Assembly: GCA_018894995.1 (NCBI GenBank)
Contig: JAHIOZ010000142.1
Coordinates: 1 to 5,533 of the forward strand
Length of the DNA stretch: 5,533 nucleotides
From: Patescibacteria group bacterium
GTDB lineage: Bacteria; Patescibacteriota; Minisyncoccia; Phycocordibacterales; UBA12079
Direction of reading: 5' to 3'
Shown: positions 1-4,593 of the stretch, piece by piece
Layout: each line of letters starts with the position of its first letter
Numbering within the stretch: position 1 is the first letter of the stretch
Position numbers and translations under genes: made by a program
The notes under the pieces: model-generated
Databases searched by the model: none
What the model saw: the letters and a program-made list of their open reading frames with translations, nothing else
What the model was told of the DNA's origin: nothing

Positions 1-1
1 A

Positions 2-55
2 AAACGTCAAGCCTACCGGTATATAAACGACGCGAACAAGATCGGAGCCCAAATC
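2..55 (+). pseudogene. Ribbon-helix-helix-like gene, upstream fragment (interrupted by the transposon)
   Basis: Eighteen codons are open from the left window edge to the insertion point, encoding KRQAYRYINDANKIGAQI. The start codon lies outside the window. The frame continues without a stop into 4230-4412 when the transposon and one 8-bp repeat are removed. The short length alone would not support a gene. The evidence is that restored continuity and the downstream fold. What the N-terminal region does cannot be told from here. Confidence 0.65.
48..55. repeat. Target-site duplication, left copy
   Basis: The octamer CCCAAATC directly abuts the left tip of the transposon at 56. It is identical to 4222-4229. 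Eight bases is within the range reported for IS21-family insertions. It also forms codons of the interrupted ribbon-helix-helix-like gene. Confidence 0.93.
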
Positions 56-160
56 TGCCATCACCAGGAACAAATGAACCCCTTTAGCAAATCCGGATGG
101 ACCCTCCCGGAAGTTGTCAGTTTTGATGTGAGTGTGAGGATTACACCGATTTAGGGACCC
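56..160. repeat. Left transposon end with three inverted-repeat blocks
   Basis: There are three blocks, each the reverse complement of a block at the right end. The tip block at 56-80 matches 4197-4221 at 20 of 25 positions. The middle block at 97-108 (ATGGACCCTCCC) matches 4169-4180 at 12 of 12. The inner block at 144-160 matches 4127-4143 at 15 of 17. The first gap is 16 bp at both ends. The second gap is 35 bp here and 25 bp at the right, a difference of about one helical turn. The middle and inner blocks share a GGGTC core in the same orientation. IS21-family ends typically carry multiple transposase-binding repeats, so these are probably IstA sites. That role is inferred. Confidence 0.88.
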
Positions 161-185
161 TGTAGTTGTTAAGAGAGAGGTGAAT

Positions 186-207
186 AGGGGTACTCATTTG
201 TTGTCCT
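186..207 (-). repeat. Internal inverted copy of left-tip sequence
   Basis: Read on the minus strand, this is AGGACAACAAATGAGTACCCCT with two 2-base additions relative to AGGAACAAATGAACCCCT at 66-83. The shared cores are ACAAATGA and ACCCCT. It may be a further transposase-binding site unique to the left end. It is short and gapped, so a chance match is possible. Confidence 0.5.
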
Positions 208-217
208 CTGAAGGGAG

Positions 218-278
218 CTCCAGGATGGGGGGAATGGAGGGAGGCTGTAGGCCGACCGGAATTCCCTCCATCCTGGAG
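218..278. terminator. Long stem-loop just downstream of istB (possible terminator or read-through barrier)
   Basis: The arm at 218-235 (CTCCAGGATGGGGGGAAT) pairs with 261-278 (ATTCCCTCCATCCTGGAG), giving 17 of 18 Watson-Crick pairs. The remaining position is G-U on the plus transcript and A-C on the minus transcript. The loop is 25 bases. It starts 27 bases past the istB stop codon in the direction of transcription, a natural place for a 3' end. No run of U follows on either strand, so it is not a canonical intrinsic terminator. It could instead stabilise the mRNA 3' end or shield the transposon from outside transcription. Confidence 0.5.
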
Positions 279-305
279 TGTTCGGGACGGTGTCTAAATG
301 AGTTT

Positions 306-1088
306 TCAGGATTCGTTGGAATTGAGCTGCTGTGATTCATGCAGCCGCCAGGAAGGCCCTTCGATGTTGAAGATGATGGAATGATGAACCATGCGATCGA
401 CTATGGCAGTGGTGATTACGGGATCACCGAGGTAATCGCCCAGTTCCTTGAAGTCGATATTTGTGGTTATCATGGTTGAGCCTTTGCAGTAACGGCCATC
501 AATCACCTTGTGAAAAAGGTTGGCATTGCCGGCATCCTGCTGTTCAAGACGGTCGAAACCAACCTCATCTATAAGCAGGATATCAGGCGAAAGATAGCGT
601 TTCAGTTTTTTATCTAAGGTGTCATCAGCCAGGCTGGCTATTAACTCCCTTAGCATATCGGCCGCTGTGGTATAACGGCAACGGTAGGTTTTCCGGCAGC
701 CAAGCAGCAGCAGAGCCTTGGCGATATGGCTTTTGCCAGTGCCGGAGTTGCCGGCGATAATGACGCCTTGTTTACGATCGACAAAATCAAGCTTGGCTAA
801 TTCCATGATCCGGGTCTTGTCCACGCCTTTCTGGAATACAAAATCAAAATCTGAGAGCAGCTTCCTGTCCGGCAGTTTTGATTCCTTGATACGCCGCTCG
901 ATCCTTCTCTGAATCAGAGCATTCGCTTCCAAGGTGAAGAGCAGTTCAAGTAGATCTGTGGGTGGAGAAGACTCTTGTGCAGCCCGGGCGAGTTCATCGT
1001 CCAAGACCCTGCTTATCTCGTTAAGTCTCAGGATTTTCAAGCTGTCCCTGATCTTGCTCAGGCTGTCTGATGGCTGTTTTTCCTTCAT
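306..1088 (-). CDS. istB: IS21-family helper ATPase IstB (AAA+)
   Basis: This is the AAA+ ATPase that works with IstA. In IS21 it assembles on target DNA, directs insertion and stimulates the transposase. It is 260 aa, a normal family length. Visible motifs are Walker A GNSGTGKS (residues 113-120), Walker B LLIDE (171-175), a sensor-I-like ITTN (207-210), a candidate arginine finger R232 in AIVDRMVHH, and the closing GPSWRLHES that resembles the family's C-terminal GxSxRL motif. The N-terminal ~100 residues are helical and charged, as expected for the IstB N-domain. The ATG at 1088 is preceded by GGGAGG (1097-1102) at 8 bases. The first 68 bp lie inside the end of istA in another frame, so translation is probably coupled. 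Relatives by fold and role include TnsC and MuB. No defect is seen. Confidence 0.95.
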   Translation of the reverse strand: MKEKQPSDSLSKIRDSLKILRLNEISRVLDDELARAAQESSPPTDLLELLFTLEANALIQRRIERRIKESKLPDRKLLSDFDFVFQKGVDKTRIMELAKLDFVDRKQGVIIAGNSGTGKSHIAKALLLLGCRKTYRCRYTTAADMLRELIASLADDTLDKKLKRYLSPDILLIDEVGFDRLEQQDAGNANLFHKVIDGRYCKGSTMITTNIDFKELGDYLGDPVITTAIVDRMVHHSIIFNIEGPSWRLHESQQLNSNES

Positions 1089-2619
1089 GTGCTGATCCTC
1101 CCAAAAGAGTGCTGTACTCGTCTAAAGGTCGTTGTTTGATCTGAGGCAAAGCCTTGCGTAATCTTTCTGCGGCCTGTTCGTTTCTAATGGATTCCAGGGT
1201 ACGTGGCGCTGCCTTTGCCTTGAGGATACGCTCAATTGCCTTACAATCGTAGGCATGGTAGTGACAGGCGTGGCCCATGGCGTGGTTGATGTCATCACAA
1301 TGGTACGTTTCCTTCTGCCTGAGGATATGTCTGGCATGAAAGCCGCAGTTTTTTGGGTGCTTATCTTGAAGACCTTTCAGAAACTGCTCACTATTCTCAC
1401 CCAGAGCAATAAATTGATCCCGTACCGGTTCGAGGCCATAGCGTATCTTACGGGCGCCATGGATCTGGTGGGCGTCAAGCTTGATCCCTGAACCTGCGGG
1501 TATCCTTTCATGACGAACGAGCAAGGCAAGATCCACTGAGTAAATAAAAACCTCATGTTCCATTGCCTTCATGGTCAGGATATCGGCCACATGCTCATAG
1601 GGGACCGGATAAAGGTTGGTCTCAAATTCAATATACCCCTCAAGACTACAGACCCGCAAAGCCACCTCAGAAGAATCGTACGGATGATATGGGAGGGGCT
1701 GAAGGGCCTCCTGCTCCTGTTCTAAAAACAACTCAAAGGGTGGTCGGCCGGTCGTGTCGTGGATGTGAGTATCCGATCTTTCCTGCAACCACCACTTGGC
1801 AAATCCTTTCAGATCATCGAGATCCTGAAACTCCCGGCCGTTGAGCAGATTCTTTTCCACATACTGAAACGGCGCTTCAACTTTTCCCTTTGTCTGCGGT
1901 CTGCCCCGCTGGCAGGCAATGGGCCGACAGCAGTAATGAGTGATAAAGGCCGAAAAAGAAGGATTAAAAACCGGTTTGCCCGCCTCCCAGCGCAGGACGA
2001 CCGTTTTTTCGCTGTCATACAAACATTGTTTGGGCACGCCGTTGAAATGGGCAAAACTATCCTGATGCCGGCGAATCAGGGTAAAAAAGTCCCGCCGTTT
2101 TGTGAAGTCAATATAATGACGCCTGGAAAACCCTAAGATATACGAAAAACAGTTTACCTTGCTCTTGCCGGTACCGGCAAAGTCAATGGTGTAGGGACTC
2201 CAGTCCATCTGTCCCTGCAGACCGGGTTCGGTCTCAAACCTGATAATAGGGGTTTTTTTTGGAGTTGGCCGTAAAATACGTAACCGTTCCCTGAGGATAC
2301 TGACACCGCCGGTATAACCTGCATCCCTGATTTCTTCAAAAACCCTTTGCCCCGTTATTTTGGGATATTTTTCCAGAAGTTGATTGATCTGTCCCACAAA
2401 CGAATCTAATTTGCTGGGCCGGATGGCACGCACTTTATGACTGTCCTTGAGAATATCGTGACCCTGATCTCGGTTTGCCTGATGTTTGCGCAAGATTCGC
2501 CGTACCATATTACGACTGATGGAAAAATGTCGTGCCAGCCCACGGATACTCCAGCCTTCTCTATTCATGGTGACCAGTAGACGCTCAAGCTCTTCCCGGC
2601 TCTGTATGAAGGTTGTCAT
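1021..2619 (-). CDS. istA: IS21-family DDE transposase IstA
   Basis: This transposase binds the transposon ends and catalyses strand cleavage and joining. It is 532 aa. An N-terminal helix-turn-helix is seen at about residues 19-46 (EGWSIRGLARHFSISRNMVR). The RNase-H-fold catalytic triad is assigned to D139 (GQMDWSPY), D202 (CLYDSEKTVV) and E248 (KGKVEAPFQYVEKN). These contexts match IstA proteins closely. A Mu-transposase-like C-terminal region follows, including NLYPVPYEHV (335-344). The C-terminal part is rich in Cys and His (C441, H446, H450, C452, H453, H455, C459). Whether that binds metal is unknown. The ATG overlaps the ParB-like stop codon as ATGA and has AGGAGG at 2626-2631, 6 bases upstream. 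The 3' end overlaps istB by 68 bp. No frameshift is seen. Confidence 0.96.
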   Translation of the reverse strand: MTTFIQSREELERLLVTMNREGWSIRGLARHFSISRNMVRRILRKHQANRDQGHDILKDSHKVRAIRPSKLDSFVGQINQLLEKYPKITGQRVFEEIRDAGYTGGVSILRERLRILRPTPKKTPIIRFETEPGLQGQMDWSPYTIDFAGTGKSKVNCFSYILGFSRRHYIDFTKRRDFFTLIRRHQDSFAHFNGVPKQCLYDSEKTVVLRWEAGKPVFNPSFSAFITHYCCRPIACQRGRPQTKGKVEAPFQYVEKNLLNGREFQDLDDLKGFAKWWLQERSDTHIHDTTGRPPFELFLEQEQEALQPLPYHPYDSSEVALRVCSLEGYIEFETNLYPVPYEHVADILTMKAMEHEVFIYSVDLALLVRHERIPAGSGIKLDAHQIHGARKIRYGLEPVRDQFIALGENSEQFLKGLQDKHPKNCGFHARHILRQKETYHCDDINHAMGHACHYHAYDCKAIERILKAKAAPRTLESIRNEQAAERLRKALPQIKQRPLDEYSTLLGGSAHEGKTAIRQPEQDQGQLENPET

Positions 2620-3539
2620 TGGGCACCTCCTGATTCGTACGCCTCTAAGGTCTCTATTAAATTTTCCTTTGCCTGCGCCATACTCACCAAGGCCTGTCTA
2701 CAGCACGAAATGAGGAACGCCTCTTCTTTCTCCGAAAATTGACCTAACTCCGTGACACTTATGGCAAAACCTGCTATGCGGCAATGCTCATCCATGGTCA
2801 CGAGCTTTCGGTGTAATTCCCTGGCAATGGGATCTGATATCCTGGCGGGTGTCACTACATGACCTTCCGGCTCTAAAATCTCCCATGGGTTTCTCAGGAT
2901 GCAGGCAGGGTCGTTCCATGGATTGGCCTGTAGCGCTGAAACCATCTTTCTGGTCTCACGCCAGGTCAAATGGTGCTTGCGGATCGTTTCCAAAAGCGCT
3001 TCCTGGTGGTTGCTGCGCTGCAACTTGGCCAGTTCCATTCCCATGCTGATGGGCAAAAGACCTATCTTTATGTTTTCCTGCACCTCATCGCTCAATCGTT
3101 CTATTAATGAAACCCTACGGCAGACCCAGCTTTTATGACGACCCAAAAGCGTGGCGATTTCCACCTGGGTCAGACCGTCCTCATGATAAAGGGAATGCAC
3201 CACAAGGGCCTCTTCCATGCTGCTGATAGATTTCCCAATCCAATTCAACTGCATAACCGCCACCTTGCCTGCACGAATACCCAAATTCAGAATCCGGGCA
3301 TTGAGACTTGGTAACGAAAGCGCTCTCCCAGCCCTCAGCCGCTTAAAGCCATCTAACAGTTCATAGTGGTCCTGTTCCATGCGGCTGACAACCACAGGCG
3401 TTATCTGCCCATACTTTTCCATGGATCGCAGCATGGCCCTATCCGCCTGCGGATTGATGATCCGCAAGTTACCGAATCGTTCGGAAATCTTGGCCAAAGG
3501 TACTTCCACCGTTTCTGTTGCTGAGCTTTGATCTGCCAT
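2616..3539 (-). CDS. ParB-like DNA-binding protein carried by the transposon
   Basis: This 307-aa protein has the ParB/Spo0J plan. An N-terminal ParB/Srx-type domain spans about residues 11-90 (VPLAKI, then LRSMEKYGQITPVVV at 37-51, YELLDGFKRLRAGRAL at 59-74). A helix-turn-helix follows at about 122-150 (LTQVEIATLLGRHKSWVCRR). The signature GERRxRA of CTP-binding ParBs reads GFKRLRA here (64-70), so CTP binding is uncertain. The C-terminal ~100 residues show no domain I recognise. No ParA gene is present, which argues against an ordinary partition system. The start is ATG 3539, with GGGAGG at 3547-3552, 7 bases upstream. An in-frame TTG at 3563 would add 8 residues but is less likely. The stop overlaps the istA start, so production with the transposase is probably coupled. 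A role in target choice, end binding, immunity or repression is inferred. Confidence 0.88.
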   Translation of the reverse strand: MADQSSATETVEVPLAKISERFGNLRIINPQADRAMLRSMEKYGQITPVVVSRMEQDHYELLDGFKRLRAGRALSLPSLNARILNLGIRAGKVAVMQLNWIGKSISSMEEALVVHSLYHEDGLTQVEIATLLGRHKSWVCRRVSLIERLSDEVQENIKIGLLPISMGMELAKLQRSNHQEALLETIRKHHLTWRETRKMVSALQANPWNDPACILRNPWEILEPEGHVVTPARISDPIARELHRKLVTMDEHCRIAGFAISVTELGQFSEKEEAFLISCCRQALVSMAQAKENLIETLEAYESGGAQ

Positions 3540-3570
3540 AGTTATTCCTCCCGCCCGCAACAAAGATAGC

Positions 3571-4062
3571 CTATGGCCCCTGCTTCAGCCTATCACTTCT
3601 TAAACACCCTTCACAGGGTAGTCGGTCGATTTTCCTTTGTATCTCAACAGGTTGCGCTCGTATCACTTCTTTAAATGAACGAACGAGTAGTTGGACCACA
3701 TATTCAATGATTATAAGGGGTTGTACCCCTATCACATCTTGAATTACATCTCCGGGTAGTTGCGGGGTTGATCTGCTGGATGGGGGCCTTATCGGACCGG
3801 TTTTATTCGGGTTTGAGGAAGGCGGGGGACGACTGTCAGACTGGGATGGGGGCTTCGAAGACTCAAGCTTGCTGCCCAAATAAATAGCCTGAAAATATGA
3901 ACGGTTCTTTTTGTTCCACTCAGCACATTTTTTGGCATGCCATTTCCTTCTGCACGATTCTTTCCCGCATGTTTTCTGGCGATCACCAAGGCGAGGATGC
4001 GGGGTAAACCATTTCCTGCATATTCGACATGGCCTTTTGTTAGACTTCCGGTTCTCTCCCAT
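3571..4062 (-). CDS. Small Cys-rich zinc-finger-like protein, first gene of the transposon operon
   Basis: I do not recognise a named family for this 163-aa protein. The N-terminal part is very basic and has a likely metal site: C12-x2-C15, C32-x4-C37, then H42 and C46 within CGKESCRRKWHAKKC. Trp and Tyr residues such as KWF, WN and SYF suggest a compact nucleic-acid-binding fold. A Pro/Ser-rich linker covers about 67-104. The C-terminal third contains related segments DVIGVQP (109-115) and EVIRAQP (132-138), encoded by a degenerate 69-bp DNA repeat, and a CEGC pair (150-153). ATG 4062 is chosen because AAAAGGAG (4069-4076) lies 6 bases upstream. A TTG at 4080 would put that site inside the gene. 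It ends 31 bases before the ParB-like start. It may be a DNA-binding partner or regulator of transposition, which is inference. Confidence 0.78.
   Translation of the reverse strand: MGENRKSNKRPCRICRKWFTPHPRLGDRQKTCGKESCRRKWHAKKCAEWNKKNRSYFQAIYLGSKLESSKPPSQSDSRPPPSSNPNKTGPIRPPSSRSTPQLPGDVIQDVIGVQPLIIIEYVVQLLVRSFKEVIRAQPVEIQRKIDRLPCEGCLRSDRLKQGP
3591..3798 (-). repeat. Degenerate ~69-bp tandem repeat in the 3' part of the zinc-finger-like gene
   Basis: On the plus strand TATCAC(T/A)TCTT recurs at 3591, 3661 and 3730. GGGTAGTCG, GAGTAGTTG and GGGTAGTTG recur at 3616, 3685 and 3754, exactly 69 bp apart. The rest of each unit has drifted. A 69-bp period equals 23 codons and gives the protein repeat VIGVQP/VIRAQP. 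The unit nearest the stop is one base longer and is read in a shifted frame, giving RSDRLK. The outer limit at 3798 is approximate. Confidence 0.6.
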
Positions 4063-4092
4063 CGTTTTCTCCTTTTCCAAACTGAAAAAACA

Positions 4093-4121
4093 ATGATAGA
4101 TAAACTAAAAGGATGGCGAAA
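4093..4121 (-). promoter_or_regulatory. Candidate promoter of the leftward transposon operon
   Basis: On the minus strand a TATCAT box (4093-4098) lies about 30 bases upstream of the first start codon, in an AT-rich stretch. A weak TTTCGC (4116-4121) sits 17 bases further upstream. The -10 is reasonable and the -35 is poor. The inner end repeat at 4127-4143 directly abuts it, so a protein bound there could compete with RNA polymerase. This is a weak prediction. Confidence 0.3.
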
Positions 4122-4126
4122 CAGGT

Positions 4127-4221
4127 GGGTCTCTAAATCCGTGCTTTCTTGGTTACGAAAAACCGGTAGGGAGGGTCCATTTCTCGGCGGGGGGTTGGTT
4201 CATTCTTTTATGGTGGTGGCA
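4127..4221. repeat. Right transposon end with three inverted-repeat blocks
   Basis: This is the counterpart of the left end. The inner block is 4127-4143 (GGGTCTCTAAATCCGTG), the middle block 4169-4180 (GGGAGGGTCCAT) and the tip block 4197-4221, ending TGGTGGTGGCA. The tip-to-middle gap is 16 bp, as at the left. The middle-to-inner gap is 25 bp, against 35 bp at the left. This end lies upstream of the leftward operon, so IstA bound here could also affect operon transcription. That is inference. Confidence 0.88.
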
Positions 4222-4229
4222 CCCAAATC
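4222..4229. repeat. Target-site duplication, right copy
   Basis: The octamer CCCAAATC directly follows the right tip CA at 4220-4221. It matches 48-55 base for base and in the same orientation. Removing one copy together with the transposon restores the reading frame of the disrupted gene. Confidence 0.93.
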
Positions 4230-4412
4230 CCCATCCCCGATCAAAAAATAGCCTTCACTGTAAAGCTATCTCAAGGCCTGATCCAAGCGCTTCGAGTGTA
4301 TGCAAGCAAGTCAGGAAAAAGTTTGAGCGAAATTGTCACCCAATCTTTGGAGGTCTTTCTCCAAAATGGACGGGGGCCGCGTTCGGGAAAGAAAACTCGT
4401 CAGAAATATTGA
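4222..4412 (+). pseudogene. Ribbon-helix-helix-like DNA-binding protein, 3' fragment (interrupted by the transposon)
   Basis: From 4230, 60 codons run to TGA at 4410-4412. The segment KIAFTVKLSQGLIQALRVYA followed by SKSGKSLSEIVTQSLEVFLQN has the pattern of a ribbon-helix-helix repressor: a short strand of alternating hydrophobic residues (IAFTVKL), a helix, a G-x-S-x-S-E turn and a second helix. A basic tail (GPRSGKKTRQKY) follows. There is no ATG, GTG or TTG in this frame between the in-frame TAG at 4167 and the domain, so the fragment cannot start normally. The transposon explains this, because the coding sequence continues at 2-55 on the other side. It was probably a small regulator of the downstream recombinase operon, as is common for such proteins. 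That role is inferred. Confidence 0.78.
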
Positions 4413-4593
4413 GCTTGAATACAGTTATGATCGATTGATCGACATAAAGATGATTCAAGTGTACCAATTATTAGTGCCTGATAAAGCTTGGGAAAAGGAT
4501 ATCAACCAACACGGGAAAAGCCGGGAATATGCAACCAGCAGGCATATACGCGAGGGTGTCATCGGAACGTCAAAGAGAAGAGCACACTATTGA
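4366..4593 (+). CDS. Small hypothetical protein overlapping the recombinase gene
   Basis: This 75-aa frame starts at ATG 4366, with GGAGG at 4349-4353 (12 bases upstream, slightly long). It overlaps the 3' end of the ribbon-helix-helix-like gene by 47 bp and the recombinase start by 65 bp. The central segment DIKMIQVYQLLVPDKAW looks like a real amphipathic helix rather than random translation. The C-terminal part past about residue 54 lies over the recombinase start in another frame. I know no function. The nested overlaps suggest translational coupling in an operon of regulator, small protein and recombinase. It could also be a chance ORF. A TTG at 4333 would give 86 aa. Confidence 0.45.
   Translation: MDGGRVRERKLVRNIELEYSYDRLIDIKMIQVYQLLVPDKAWEKDINQHGKSREYATSRHIREGVIGTSKRRAHY

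Larger units (their letters stand above)
56..4221 (-). mobile_element. Complete IS21-family-like transposon, 4166 bp, with two extra operon genes
   Basis: The boundaries are read directly. An identical 8-bp repeat CCCAAATC lies just outside each end (48-55, 4222-4229). The element begins TGCCATCACCA and ends TGGTGGTGGCA, so it has TG...CA tips. Both ends carry matching inverted blocks. All four internal genes run leftward in one apparent operon: zinc-finger-like protein, ParB-like protein, IstA and IstB. Known IS21 elements usually hold only istA and istB in about 2-2.6 kb and duplicate 4-8 bp of target, so the two extra genes and 4.2 kb length are unusual. Joining the flanks minus one repeat restores an open reading frame, which independently supports the boundaries. 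All four frames are intact and the ends are present, so the element looks potentially active. Whether it moves is not shown. Confidence 0.93.

Noticed and set aside
1759..2136. Plus-strand 125-codon ORF.
   Set aside because: It is the antisense shadow of istA, whose catalytic motifs are intact on the other strand. The same applies to the other plus-strand frames over istB, istA and the ParB-like gene.
3591..3798. CRISPR array or plasmid iterons.
   Set aside because: The repeated units are degenerate, only three in number, lie inside a coding frame and lack distinct spacers. No cas or rep gene is present.
2616..4062. Plasmid partition (par) locus.
   Set aside because: There is no ParA ATPase and no obvious parS cluster or replication gene. 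The ParB-like gene is coupled to istA within defined transposon ends.
3571..4080. Longer TTG start for the zinc-finger-like protein (and TTG 3563 for the ParB-like protein).
   Set aside because: In both cases a strong Shine-Dalgarno sequence lies 6-7 bases before a downstream ATG, and inside the coding sequence if the TTG were used.
3937..4251. Plus-strand ORF of 104 codons across the right transposon end.
   Set aside because: It lies antisense to the zinc-finger-like gene, then runs through the end repeats and the duplication. The translation has no recognisable pattern and no good ribosome site.
4210..4412. Programmed -1 frameshift at the A6 run (4243-4248) joining an ATG at 4210 to the ribbon-helix-helix-like frame.
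   Set aside because: The ATG at 4210 lies within the transposon tip. The 8-bp duplication and the in-frame continuation at 2-55 explain the missing start without any frameshift.
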